From Amaranthus tricolor (Eukaryota > Streptophyta > Magnoliopsida > Caryophyllales > Amaranthaceae), in assembly GCF_026212465.1 (NCBI RefSeq), contig NC_080049.1, positions 4,055,362 through 4,119,361 of the forward strand: 64,000 nucleotides of DNA, given 5' to 3'. A model generated the notes under the pieces. It made no database searches and had not been told where the DNA came from. It saw only the letters and a program-made list of their open reading frames with translations. This document shows positions 40,501 through 54,006 of the stretch, piece by piece (positions within the stretch are counted from its first letter, which is position 1; each line of letters starts with the position of its first letter). A program made the translations under genes and the position numbers.

Positions 40501-43500
40501 TTAAAAACCCTTAAAAGCTCAACTTAACACGTAATTTCTAGCATATGACTATGATTTTCATTTTTAACCACTTCAACACAATAATATATACCAAATAGTG
40601 TTGTGTGCCAACGTTCGTACAAAACAAAACCAGGTTTGAGCTACTCTATGCGCTCAAGTGGCAAGAACGCTTAAAAACCCTTAAAAGCTCAACTTAACAC
40701 GTAATTTCTAGCATATGACTCTGATTTTCAATTCTAACAACTTCAACACAATAATATATTTCAAACAGTGTTGTGTGCCTAGTTTCGTGCAAAACAAACC
40801 AAGTTTGAGCTACTTTATGCGCAAAGTTGGCAAAAACGCATAAAAACCCTTAAAAGCTCAACTTAACACGTAATTTCTAGCATATGACTATGATTTTAAA
40901 TTCTAACCACTTCAACACAATAATATAAACCAGATAGTGTTGTGTGCAAAGTTGCGTGCAAAACAAACCGAGTTTGAGCTCCTTTATGCGCAAATGTGGC
41001 AAAAACGCATAAAAACCCCTAAAATCGCAACTTAACACGTAATTTCTAACATATGACTATGATTTTTATTTTTAACCATTTCAACACAATAATATATACA
41101 AAATAGTGTTGTGTGCCAAGTTTCGTTGAAAACATATCAAGTTTGAGCTACTTTATGCGCAAAAGTGGCAAAAACGCTTAAAAACCCTTAAAAACTCAAC
41201 TTAACACGTAATTTCTATCATATGACTATTTTCAATTTTTAACCACTTCAACACAATAATATATACCAAATAGTGTTGTGTGCCAAGTTTCGTACAAAAC
41301 AAAACCAGGTTTGAGCTACTCTATGCGCTAAAGTGGTAAGAACGCTTAAAAATGCATAAAATCTCAACTTAACACATAATTTCTAGCATATGACTATGAT
41401 TTTAAATTCTATCCACTTCAACACAATAATATATACCAAACATTATTGTGTGCCAAGTTACGTGCAAAACAAACCCAGTTTGAGCCACTTTATGCGAAAA
41501 AGTGGCAAAAATTCTTAAAAACCCTTAAAAGCTCAAATCAACACGTAATTTCTAGCATATGACTATGATTTTCAATTCTAACCACTTCAACACAATAATA
41601 TATTTAAAACAGTGTTGTGTGCCTAGTTTCATGCAAAACAAACCAAGTTTGAGCTACTTTATGCGCAAAGTTGGCAAAAACGCATAAAAACCCTTAAAAG
41701 CTCAACTTAACACGTAATTTCTAGCATATGACTATGATTTTAAATTCTAACCACTTCAACAAAATAATATATTCCAAACAGTGTTGTGCGCCTAGTTTTG
41801 TGCAAAACAAACCAAGTTTGAGCTACTTTATGCGCAAAAGTGGCAAAAACGCTTTAAAACCCTTAAAATCGCAACTTAGCACGTAATTTCTAGCGTATGA
41901 ATATGATTTTCAATTCAAACCCACTTCAATACAATATATACCAAATATTGTTGTGTGCCAATTTTCGTGCAAAATAAATCAAGTTTGTGAGCTATTTTAT
42001 GCGCTAAATTGGCAAAAACGCTTGAAAACCCATAAATGCTCAACTTAACACGCAATTTCTAACATATGACTATGATTTTCAATTCTAACCACTTAAACAC
42101 AATAATATATACCAAATAGTGTTGTGTGCCAAGTTGCGTGCAAAACAAACCAAGTTTGAGCTTCTTTATGCGCAAAAGTGGCAAAAACGCTTAAAAACCC
42201 TTAAAAGCTCAACTTAACACGTAATTTCTAGCATAAGAGTATGATTTTCAATTCTAACCACTTCAACACAATAATATATACCAAATAGTTTTGTGTGCAA
42301 AGTTACGTGAGAAACAAACCAAGTTTGAGCTACTTTATGCGCAAATGTGGCAAAAACGCTTAAAAATCCTTAAAATCGCAACTTAACACGTATTCTAACA
42401 TATGACTATGATTTTCAATTTTAACTATTTCAAAACAATAATATATACCAAATAGTGTTGTGTGCCATGTTTCGTTGAAAACAAATCAAGTTTGAGCTAC
42501 TTTAAGCGCAAAAGTGGCAAAAACGTTTAAAAACCCTTAAAAGCTCAACTTAACACGTAATTTCTAGCATATGACTATGATTTTCATTTTTAACCACTTC
42601 AACACAATAATATATACCAAATAGTGTTGTGTGCCAACGTTCGTACAAAACAAAACCAGGTTTGAGCTACTCTATGCGCTCAAGTGGCAAGAACGCTTAA
42701 AAACCCTTAAAAGCTCAACTTAACACGTAATTTCTAGCATATGACTCTGATTTTCAATTCTAACCACTTCAACACAATAATATATTTCAAACAGTGTTGT
42801 GTGCCTAGTTTCGTGCAAAACAAACCAAGTTTGAGCTACTTTATGCGCAAAGTTGGCAAAAACGCATAAAAACCCTTAAAAGCTCAACTTAACACGTAAT
42901 TTCTAGCATATGACTATGATTTTAAATTCTAACCACTTCAACACAATAATATAAACCAGATAGTGTTGTGTGCAAAGTTGCGTGCAAAACAAACCGAGTT
43001 TGAGCTCCTTTATGCGCAAATGTGGCAAAAACGCATAAAAACCCCTAAAATCGCAACTTAACACGTAATTTCTAACATATGACTATGATTTTTATTTTTA
43101 ACCATTTCAACACAATAATATATACAAAATAGTGTTGTGTGCCAAGTTTCGTTGAAAACATATCAAGTTTGAGCTACTTTATGCGCAAAAGTGGCAAAAA
43201 CGCTTAAAAACCCTTAAAAACTCAACTTAACACGTAATTTCTATCATATGACTATTTTCAATTTTTAACCACTTCAACACAATAATATATACCAAATAGT
43301 GTTGTGTGCCAAGTTTCGTACAAAACAAAACCAGGTTTGAGCTACTCTATGCGCTAAAGTGGTAAGAACGCTTAAAAATGCATAAAATCTCAACTTAACA
43401 CATAATTTCTAGCATATGACTATGATTTTAAATTCTATCCACTTCAACACAATAATATATACCAAACATTATTGTGTGCCAAGTTACGTGCAAAACAAAC

Positions 43501-44150
43501 CCAGTTTGAGCCACTTTATGCGAAAAAGTGGCAAAAATTCTTAAAAATCCTTAAAAGCTCAAATCAACACGTAATTTCTAGCATATGACTATGATTTTCA
43601 ATTCTAACCACTTCAACACAATAATATATTTAAAACAGTGTTGTGTGCCTAGTTTCATGCAAAACAAACCAAGTTTGAGCTACTTTATGCGCAAAGTTGC
43701 AAAAACGCATAAAAACCCTTAAAAGCTCAACTTAACACGTAATTTCTAGCATATGACTATGATTTTAAATTCTAACCACTTCAACAAAATAATATATTCC
43801 AAACAGTGTTGTGCGCCTAGTTTTGTGCAAAACAAACCAAGTTTGAGCTACTTTATGCGCAAAAGTGGCAAAAACGCTTTAAAACCCTTAAAATCGCAAC
43901 TTAGCACGTAATTTCTAGCGTATGAATATGATTTTCAATTCAAACCCACTTCAATACAATATATACCAAATATTGTTGTGTGCCAATTTTCGTGCAAAAT
44001 AAATCAAGTTTGAGCTATTTTATGCGCTAAATTGGCAAAAACGCTTGAAAACCCATAAATGCTCAACTTAACACGCAATTTCTAACATATGACTATGATT
44101 TTCAATTCTAACCACTTAAACACAATAATATATACCAAATAGTGTTGTGT
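34533..44150 (-). repeat. Satellite, reverse orientation, five units of a ~2,028-bp 12-mer HOR
   Basis: Same satellite family as the left array, reverse complemented (CAAACCAAGTTTGAGC here, GCTCAAACTTGGTTTG on the left). A variant with GAGCTCCTTTATGCGC follows TGCAAAGTTG at 34691, 36720, 38748, 40945 and 42971, spacings 2029, 2028, 2197 and 2026. A second marker, ATTGTGTGCCAAGTTACG, gives the same pattern. The period equals 12 monomers of 169 bp, and the 2,197-bp unit has one extra monomer. A second monomer type, with linked variants AACCAGGTTTGAG, CTACTCTATGCGCT and GTGGYAAGAACGC, recurs at fixed places in each unit. No gene is present. Confidence 0.93.
40100..40365 (-). repeat. Rearranged 13-monomer variant inside HOR unit 3
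   Basis: In the other units ATAGTTTTGTGTG runs into a GCAAAGTTACG monomer and reaches CACGTATTCTAAC after about 100 bp. Here the same start runs into GCCAACGTTCGTAC, followed by monomers that normally lie elsewhere in the unit, and reaches CACGTATTCTAAC after about 270 bp. Both joins lie inside monomers and keep the 169-bp register, as expected from unequal exchange or gene conversion between misaligned monomers. Confidence 0.75.
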
Positions 44151-47100
44151 GCCAAGTTGCGTGCAAAACAAACCAAGTTTGAGCTACTTTATGCGCAAAA
44201 GTGGCAAAAACGCTTAAAAACCCTTAAAAGCTCAACTTAACACGTAATTTCTATCATATGACTATTTTCAATTTTTAACCACTTCAACACAATAATATAT
44301 ACCAAATAGTGTTGTGTGCCAAGTTTCGTACAAAACAAAACCAGGTTTGAGCTACTCCATGCGCTAAAGTGGTAAGAACGCTTAAAAATGCATAAAATCT
44401 CAACTTAACACATAATTTCTAGCATATGACTATGATTTTAAATTCTATCCACTTCAACACAATGATATATACCAAATATTATTGTGTGCCAAGTTGCGTG
44501 CAAAACAAACAAAGTTTGAGCTACTTTATGCGCAAAAGTGGCAAAAACGCTAAAAAACCCTTAAAATCCCAACTTAACACGTAATTTCTAGCATATGACT
44601 ATGATTTTCATTTTTAACCACTTCAACACAATAATATATACCAAATAGTGTTGTGTGCCAACGTTTGTACAAAACAAAACCAGGTTTGAGCTACTCTATG
44701 CGCTCAAGTGGCAAGAGTAAATCTCAACTTAACACGTAATTTCTAGCAAATGACTATGATTTTAAATTCTAACCACTTTAACACAACAATATATAATAAA
44801 TAGTATTGTGTGCAAAGTTTCGTGCAAAACAAACCAAGTTTACTTTATACGCAAAAGTGACAAAAACGCTTAAAAACCCCTTAAAAGCTAAACTTAACAG
44901 GTAATTTCTAGCATATGACTATGATTTTCAATTCTAACCACTTCAACACAATAATATATCCCAAATAGTGTTGTGTGCAAAACAAACCAAGTTTGAGCTA
45001 CTTTATACGAAAAAGTGGCAAAAACTCTTAAAAACCCTTAAAAGCTCAAATTAACACGTAATTTCTAGCATATGACTATGATTTTAAATTCTAACCACTT
45101 CAACACAATAGTATATACCAGATAGTGTTGTGTGCAAAGTTGCGTGCAAAACAAACCAAGTTTGAGCTACTTTATGCGCAAATGTGGAAAAAACGCATAA
45201 AAACCCTTAAAATCGAAACTTAACACGTAATTTCAAACATATAACTTTGATTTTTATTTTTAACCATTTCAACACAATAATATATACAAAATAGTGTTGT
45301 GTGCCTAGTTTCGTTGAAAACATATCAAGTTTGAGCTACTTTATGCGCAAAAGTGGCAAAAACGCTTAAAAACCTTTTAAATCACAACTTAACACGTAAT
45401 TTCTAGCATATGACTATAATTTTCATTTTTTACCTCTTCAACACAATAATATATCCCAAATAGTGTTGTGTGCCAAGTTGCGTGCAAAACAAACCAAGTT
45501 TGAGCTACTTTATGCAAAAAAGTGGCAAAAACTCTTAAAAACCCTTAAAAGCTCAAATTAACACGTAATTTCTAGCATATGACTCTGATTTTCAATTCTA
45601 ACCACTTCAACACAATAATATATTTCAAACAATGTTGTGTGCCTAGTTTCGTGCAAAACAAACCAAGTTTGAGCTACTTTATGCGCAAAGTTGGCAAAAA
45701 CGCATAAAAACCCTTAAAATCGCAACTTAACACGTAATTTCTAACATATGACTATGATTTTTATTTTTAACCATTTCAACACAATGATATATACAAAATA
45801 GTGTTGTGTGCCAAGCTTCGTAGAAAACATATCAAGTTTGAGCTACTTTATGCGCAAAAGTGGCAAAAACGCTTAAAAACCCTTAAAAGCTCAACTTAAC
45901 ACGTAATTTCTAGCATATGACTATGATTTTCATTTTTAACCACTTCAACACAATAATATATACCAAATAGTGTTGTGTGCCAAGTTTCGTACAAAACAAA
46001 ACCAGGTTTGAGCTACTCTATGCGGTAAAGTGGTAAGAACGCTTAAAAATGCATAAAATCTCAACTTAACACGTAATTTCTAGCATATGACTATGATTTT
46101 AAATTCTATCCACTTCAACACAATAATATATACCAAATAGTATTGTGTGCCAAGTTTCATGCAAAACAAACCAAGTTTGAGCTACTTTATGCGCAAAAGT
46201 GGCACAAACGCTTAAAAACCGTTTAAATCGCAACTTAACATGTAATTTCCAGCATATGAATATAATTTTCATTTTTAACCTCTTCAACACAATAATATAT
46301 ACCAAATAGTGTTGTCTGCCAAGTTGCGTGCAAAACAAACAAAGTTTGAGCTACTTTATGCGCAAAAGTGGCAAAAAACGCTTAAAAACCCTTAAAATCC
46401 CAACTTAACACGTAATTTCTAGCATATGACTATGATTTTAAACTCTAACCACTTCAACACAATAATATATACCAAATAGTATTGTGTGCCATGTTTCGTG
46501 CAAAAAAAACCAAATTTGAGCTACGTTATGCGCAAAAGTGGCAAAAACGCTTAAAAACCTTTTAAATCGCAACTTAACACGTAATTTCTAGGTTATGACT
46601 ATAATTTTCATTTTTTACCTCTTCAACACAATAATACATCCCAAATAGTGTTGTGTGCCAAGTTGCGTGCAAAACAAACCAAGTTTGAGCTACTTTATGC
46701 GAAAAAGTGGCAAAAACTCTTAAAAACCCTTAAAAGCTCAAATTAACACGTAATTTCTAGCATATGACTCTAATTTTCAATTCTAACCACTTCAACACAA
46801 TAATATATTTCAAACAGTGTTGTGTGCCTAGTTTCGTGCAAAACAAACCAAGTTTGAGCTACTTTATGCGCAAAGTTGGCAAAAACGCATAAAAACCCTT
46901 AAAAGCTCAACTTAACACGTAATTTCTAGCATATGACTATGATTTTAAATTCTAACCTCTTCAACACAATAATATATATACCAGATATTTTTGTGTACAA
47001 AGTTGCGTGCAAAACAAACCAAGTTTGAGCTACTTTATGCGCAAATGTGGCAAAAACGCATAAAAACCCTTAAAATCGCAACTTAACACGTAATTTCTAA

Positions 47101-47489
47101 CATATGACTATGATTTTTATTTTTAACCATTTCAACACAATGATATATACAAAATAGTGTTGTGTGCCAAGTTTCGTAGAAAACATATCAAGTTTGAGCT
47201 ACTTTATGCGCAAAAGTGGCAAAAACGCTTAAAAATCCTTAAAAGCTCAACTTAACACGTAATTTCTAGCATATGACTATGATTTTCATTTTTAACCACT
47301 TCAACACAATAATATATACCAAATAGTGTTGTGTGTCAAGTTTCGTACAAAACAAAACCAGGTTTGAGCTACTCTATGCGCTAAAGTGGTAAGAACGCTT
47401 AAAAATGCATAAAATCTCAACTTAACACGTAATTTCTAGCATATGACTATGATTTTAAATTCTATCCACTTCAACACAATAATATATAC
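44151..47489 (-). repeat. Satellite, reverse orientation, irregular HOR
   Basis: Monomers continue but the 2,028-bp period breaks down after about 44.2 kb. The landmark CCAAGYTTCGTAGAAAACAT occurs near 45811, 47168, 48013 and 49197, spacings of about 1357, 845 and 1184 bp, each close to a whole number of monomers (8, 5 and 7). A shortened monomer lies near 44714 and another near 44840. No gene is present. Confidence 0.9.
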
Positions 47490-50270
47490 CAAATAGTATT
47501 GTGTACCATGTTTCGTGCAAAAAAACCCAAGTTTGAGCTACTTTATGCGCAAAAGTGGCAAAAACGCTTAAAAACCTTTTAAATCGCAACTTAACACGTA
47601 ATTTCTAGCATATGACTATAATTTTCATTTTTTACCTCTTCAACACAATAATATATCCCAAATAGTGTTGTGTGCCAAGTTGCGTGCAAAACAAACCAAG
47701 TTTGAGCTACTTTATGCGAAAAAGTGGCAAAAACTCTTAAAAACCCTTAAAAGCTCACATTAACACGTAATTTCTAGCATATGACTCTGATTTTCAATTC
47801 TAACCACTTCAACACAATAATATATTTCAAACAGTGTTGTGTGCCTAGTTTCGTGCAAAACAAACCAAGTTTGAGCTACTTTATGCGCAAAGTTGGCAAA
47901 AACGCATAAAAACCCTTAAAATCGCAACTTAACACGTAATTTCTAACATATGACTATGATTTTTATTTTTAACCATTTCAACACAATGATATATACAAAA
48001 TAGTGTTGTGTGCCAAGCTTCGTAGAAAACATATCAAGTTTGAGCTACTTTATGCGCAAAAGTGGCAAAAACGCTTAAAAACCCTTAAAAGCTCAACTTA
48101 ACATGTAATTTCTAGCATATGACTATGATTTTCATTTTTAACCACTTCAACACAATAATATATACCATATAGTGTTGTGTGCCAAGTTTCGTACAAAACA
48201 AAACCAGGTTTGAGCTACTCTATGCGGTATAGTGGTAAGAACGCTTAAAAATGTATAAAATCTCAACTTAACACGTAATTTCTAGCATATGACTATGATT
48301 TTAAATTCTATCCACTTCAACACAATAATATATACCAAATAGTATTGTGTGCCAAGTTTCATGCAAAACAAACCAAGTTTGAGCTACTTTATGCGCAAAA
48401 GTGGCAAAAACGCTTAAAAACCGTTTAAATCGCAACTTAACACGTAATTTCCAGCATATGAATATAATTTTCATTTTTAACCTCTTCAACACAATAATAT
48501 ATACCAAATAGAGTTGTCTGCCAAGTTGCGTGCAAAACAAACAAAGTTTGAGCTACTTTATGCGCAAAAGTGGCAAAAACGCTTAAAAACCCTTAAAATC
48601 CCAACTTAACACGTAATATCTAGCATATGACTATGATTTTAAACTCTAACCACTTCAACACAATAATATATACCAAATAGTATTCTGTGCCATGTTTCGT
48701 GCAAAAAAACCCAAGTTTGAGCTACTTTATGCGCAAAAGTGGCAAAAACGCTTAAAAACCTTTTAAATCGCAACTTAACACGTAATTTCTAGCATATGAC
48801 TATAATTTTCATTTTTTACCTCTTCAACACAATAATATATCCCAAATAGTGTTGTGTGCCAAGTTGCGTGCAAAACAAACCAAGTTTGAGCTACTTTATG
48901 CGAAAAAGTGGCAAAAACTCTTAAAAACCCTTAAAAGCTCAAATTAACACGTAATTTCTAGCATATGACTCTGATTTTCAATTCTAACCACTTCAACACA
49001 ATAATATATTTCAAACAGTGTTGTGTGCCTAGTTTCGTGCAAAACAAACCAAGTTTGAGCTACTTTATGCGCAAAGTTGGCAAAAACGCATAAAAACCCT
49101 TAAAATCGCAACTTAACACGTAATTTCTAACATATGACTATGATTTTTATTTTTAACCATTTCAACACAATGATATATACAAAATAGTGTTGTGTGCCAA
49201 GCTTCGTAGAAAACATATCAAGTTTGAGCTACTTTATGCGCAAAAGTGGCAAAAACGCTTAAAAACCCTTAAAAGCTCAACTTAACATGTAATTTCTAGC
49301 ATATGACTATGATTTTCATTTTTAACCACTTCAACACAATAATATATACCATATAGTGTTGTGTGCCAAGTTTCGTACAAAACAAAACCAGGTTTGAGCT
49401 ACTCTATGCGGTATAGTGGTAAGAACGCTTAAAAATGTATAAAATCTCAACTTAACACGTAATTTCTAGCATATGACTATGATTTTAAATTCTATCCACT
49501 TCAACACAATAATATATACCAAATAGTATTGTGTGCCAAGTTTCATGCAAAACAAACCAAGTTTGAGCTACTTTATGCGCAAAAGTGGCAAAAACGCTTA
49601 AAAACCGTTTAAATCGCAACTTAACACGTAATTTCCAGCATATGAATATAATTTTCATTTTTAACCTCTTCAACACAATAATATATACCAAATAGAGTTG
49701 TCTGCCAAGTTGCGTGCAAAACAAACAAAGTTTGAGCTACTTTATGCGCAAAAGTGGCAAAAACGCTTAAAAACCCTTAAAATCCCAACTTAACACGTAA
49801 TTTCTAGCATATGACTATGATTTTAAACTCTAACCACTTCAACACAATAATATATACCAAATAGTATTCTGTGCCATGTTTCGTGCAAAAAAAACCCAAG
49901 TTTGAGCTACTTTATGCGCAAAAGTGGCAAAAACGCTTAAAAACCTTTTAAATCGCAACTTAACACGTAATTTCTAGGTTATGACTATAATTTTCATTTT
50001 TTACCTCTTCAACACAATAATATATCGCAAATAGTGTTGTGTGCCAAGTTGCGTGCAAAACAAACCAAGTTTGAGCTACTTTATGCGAAAAAGTGGCAAA
50101 AACTCTTAAAAACCCTTAAAAGCTCAAATTAACACGTAATTTCTAGCATATGACTCTGATTTTCAATTCTAACCTTTTCAACACAATAATATATTTCAAA
50201 CAGTGTTGTTTGCCTAGTTTCGTGCAAAACAAACCAAGTTTGAGCTACTTTATGCGCAAAGTTGGCAAAA
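47490..50270 (-). repeat. Satellite, 1,184-bp 7-mer HOR, two full copies and a partial third
   Basis: Landmarks repeat 1,184 bp apart (47778/48962, 48013/49197, 48301/49485). The two copies differ at very few bases. The third starts near 49858 and diverges by about 50290, where AAAGCTC replaces AAATCGC. No gene is present. Confidence 0.88.
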
Positions 50271-52529
50271 ACGCATAAAAACCCTTAAAAGCTCAACTTA
50301 ACACGTAATTTCTAGCATATGACTATGATTTTAAATTCTAACCACTTCAACACAATAATATATATACCAAATAGTGTTGTGTGTCAAGTTTCGTACAAAA
50401 CAAAACCAGGTTTGAGCTACTCTATGCGGTAAAGTGGTAAGAACGCTTAAAAATGCATAAAATCTCAACTTAACACGTAATTTCTAGCATATGACTATGA
50501 TTTTAAATTCTATCCACTTCAACACAATAATATATACCAAATAGTATTGTGTGCCAAGTTTCATGCAAAACAAACCAAGTTTGAGCTACTTTATGCGCAA
50601 AAGTGGCAAAAACGCTTAAAAACCGTTTAAATCGCAACTTAAAACGTAATTTCTAGCATATGAATATAATTTTCATTTTTAACCTCTTCAACACAATAAT
50701 ATATACCAAATAGTGTTGTCTGCCAAGTTGCGTGCAAAACAAACAAAGTTTGAGCTACTTTATGCGCAAAAGTGGCAAAAACGCTAAAAAACCCTTAAAA
50801 TCCCAACATAACACGTAATTTTCTAGCATATGACTATGATTTTCATTTTTAACCACTTCAACACAATAATATATACCAAATAGTGTTGTGTGCCAAGTTT
50901 AGCGCAAAACAAAACCAGGTGTGAGCTACTCTATGCGCTAAAGTGGCAAGAACGCTTAAAAACGCATAAAAAAGCAACTTAACACATAATTTCTAGCATA
51001 TGACTATGATTTTAAACTTTAACCACTTCAACACAATAATATATACCAAATAGTATTGTGTGCCATGTTTTGTGGCAAAAAAACCAAGTTTGAGCTACTT
51101 TATGCGCAAAAGTGGCAAAAACACTTAAAAACCGTTTAAATCGCAACTTAACACGTAATTTCTAGGTTATGACTATAATTTTCATTTTTTACCTCTTCAA
51201 CACAATAATATATCCCAAATAGTGTTGTGTGCCAAGTTGCGTGCAAAACAAACCAAGTTTGAGCTACTTTATGCGAAAAAGTGGCAAAAACTCTTAAAAA
51301 CCCTTAAAAGCTCAAATTAACACGTAATTTCTAGCATATGACTCTGATTTTCAATTCTAACCACTTCAACACAATAATATATTTCAAACAGTGTTGTGTG
51401 CCTAGTTTCGTGCAAAACAAACCAAGTTTGAGCTACTTTATGCGCAAAGTTGGCAAAAACGCATAAAAACCCTTAAAAGCTCAACTTAACACGTAATTTC
51501 TAGCATATGACTATGATTTTAAATTCTAACCACTTCAACACAATAATATAAACCAGATAGTGTTGTGTGCAAAGTTGCGTGCAAAACAAACCAAGTTTGA
51601 GCTCCTTTATGCGCAAATGTGGCAAAAACGCATAAAAACCCCTAAAATCGCAACTTAACACATAATTTCTAACATATGACTATGATTTTTATTTTTAACC
51701 ATTTCAACACAATAATATATACAAAATAGTGTTGTGTGCCAAGTTTTGTTGAAAACATATCAAGTTTGAGCTACTTTAGGCGCAAAAGTGGCAAAAACGC
51801 TTAAAAACCCTTAAAAGCTCAACTTAACACGTAATTTCTAGCATATGACTATTTTCAATTTTTAACCACTTCAACACAATAATATATACCAAATAGTGTT
51901 GTGTGCCAAGTTTCGTACAAAACAAAACCAGGTTTGAGCTACTCTATGCGCTAAAGTGGTAAGAATGCTTAAAAATGCATAAAATCTCAACTTAACACAT
52001 AATTTCTAGCATATGACTATGATTTTAAATTCTATCCACTTCAACACAATAATATATACCAAATATTATTGTGTGCCAAGTTTCATGCAAAATAAACCAA
52101 GTTTTAGCTACTTTATGCGCAAAAGTGGCAAAAAACGCTTAAAAACCATTTAAATCGCAACTTAACACGAAATTTCTAGCATATGAATATAATTTTCATT
52201 TTTAACCTCTCCAACACAATAATATATACCAAATAGTGTTGTCTGCCAAGTTGCGTGCAAAACAAACAAAGTTTGAGCTACTTTATGCGCAAAAGTGGCA
52301 AAAACGCTTAAAAACCCTTAAAATCCCAACTTAACACCTAATTTCTAGCATATGACTATGATTTTCATTTTAAACCACTTTATCACAATAATATATATCA
52401 AATAGTGTTGTGTGCCAAGTTTCGTGCAAAACAAAACCAGGTTTGAGCTACTCTATGCGCTAAAGTGGCAAGAACGCTTAAAAACGAATAAAAACGCAAC
52501 TTAACACATAATTTCTAGCATATGACTAT
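50271..52529 (-). repeat. Satellite, including a 9-monomer unit without LTR (empty LTR site at 51003)
   Basis: From 51003 to 52524 is a 1,522-bp unit matching the satellite part of the LTR-bearing units to the right. At 51003-51007 a single ACTAT sits in the context CTAGCATATG-ACTAT-GATTTTAAAC, the same local context that flanks the LTRs on both sides. This is the uninserted form of the retrotransposon target. The unit keeps a 14-bp stretch (around GAGCTACTTTAT) that both LTR-bearing units have lost. No gene is present. Confidence 0.85.
52525..52529 (-). repeat. Target-site duplication, left of LTR 1
   Basis: ACTAT immediately before the LTR terminus matches ACTAT at 54007-54011. A 5-bp duplication is typical of Ty1-copia integration. 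Confidence 0.9.
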
Positions 52530-54006
52530 TGTTGATTCAATTAGGAACGGGAACAGCAACAAGAGGGGGGGTGAATTGTTGTTGTTGCAAGTTTAAGCGA
52601 TTGTGCCCTGTTTTTGCGGAATTATTCAAAATAAATAAAGCTTAAACTAAGAGCAAAATAATAAGAGAGACACACGATTTTACGTGGAAACCTTTTGGGC
52701 CTAAACAAAAGGAAAAACCACGACCACTTGGGATTTCTAACAACTTCACTATGTTTAAGGCAATTAGTTACAATTACAATAAACACCTTACTTCACTCGA
52801 AGCGAAACAACTAGGCCAACTCTTCACTCTCTAATTGCTTTACTCAAAGCAACAAACTTAGCTTTACAATAAGCTAATCCTCTCTAGCTTCACTAAAAGC
52901 TATCTAACTTCCCCCTTAGACTCACCCAAGTCTAATTACATAAACTCTCAAAATCCCTTACAAAAAGGATAGAAATTCTCTAAAATAAATCAAAGAGTTG
53001 CACAAGTAAATATTATGAATTAATTGGCAATTTAAAAGCACAAAATATTACTTGTAGAATTTCAAAATCAAACGCACAAAAATTATTTTTCTCTTAAAGC
53101 ATGCGTTAATTCTCTATTATTAAATCGAGCTAGTTAGCTTATTTATAATAAAATAAATTTCTAAAAATAGAAAAATATTCCAACCCATTATCCTTAGTCA
53201 TGGATCAATGAATGATGCTGAATGAATCACAAAACGGTTAATACTTCAGCCTTTGAATAAATCAAACAAACGGTTAAGGCAATCAGTAACCGCTATTTCC
53301 TGATAACCACTGTTCCTTAATAACCGCTGTTCCCTAAAGTAGCAGTTTCTTCAGTAGTAATTCCTGTTCCCCAAATTAATGGCTGGAACTTCATGCTATA
53401 TTTAGAAAACGGTTTTGGTAAAACGGTTATCTTTTGACTAATTCAAAAAACAGTTATCTTTTGACTAATTCTTAGAAAATGGTTATTTTTACTATTTTTA
53501 GGAAAAGATTAATTTTATTATTTTTCAGAAAATCCAAAAATAATTAAGACCTAACTGCTGTTCCTACTTTTTAGTAGATCCAAGTTTATCTCCTAAAAAT
53601 AAGGAATTAATCTTGAAACCACCACGTAAGGAATTTTAGAAATTCTTTTTGCCAATTAACTTTAATAAACTAATGCAACCAATTAATTTAAATACATTAA
53701 CTAAAAAATAAAAGATAGAATTTATTAGCTAACGCAAATTGACTTCAGTTTGGGAACACTGCGCTGTCTCCAAATTCCAACTTGCTAGAACATCAAACCT
53801 GGGAACAGTAGACTTCCTGTCTCCATTTTACATCCCACGTGATATACTCTTCTAGCATCTCTTGAAACCTTTTGACAGGTATATTCCCATGAACTAAGCC
53901 ATAGGTACTATCAACGATCACAATTAATCGGATATCGACCTGCACAAAATCTCTAAACACATATTTGCTAAAGTGTAGTCATCATCAAAACTCAAGAGGT
54001 CCAACA
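52530..54006 (-). mobile_element. Solo LTR 1 of Ty1-copia/Sirevirus-like element
   Basis: A 1,477-bp block. On the minus strand it starts TGTTGGACCTCTTGAG and ends GAATCAACA, giving inverted ends TGTTG/CAACA. It is flanked by ACTAT on both sides and by satellite, with no internal retroelement sequence, so it is a solo LTR left by LTR-LTR recombination. On the minus strand a TATA box lies at 53140-53147, an upstream cluster of AACCGTT-type motifs at 53233-53480, and a 40-nt two-part hairpin at 52683-52722. It matches the 3' LTR at 58510 apart from about six differences. One of these, A at 53452, is unique to this copy; the other LTRs have G. Confidence 0.93.
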
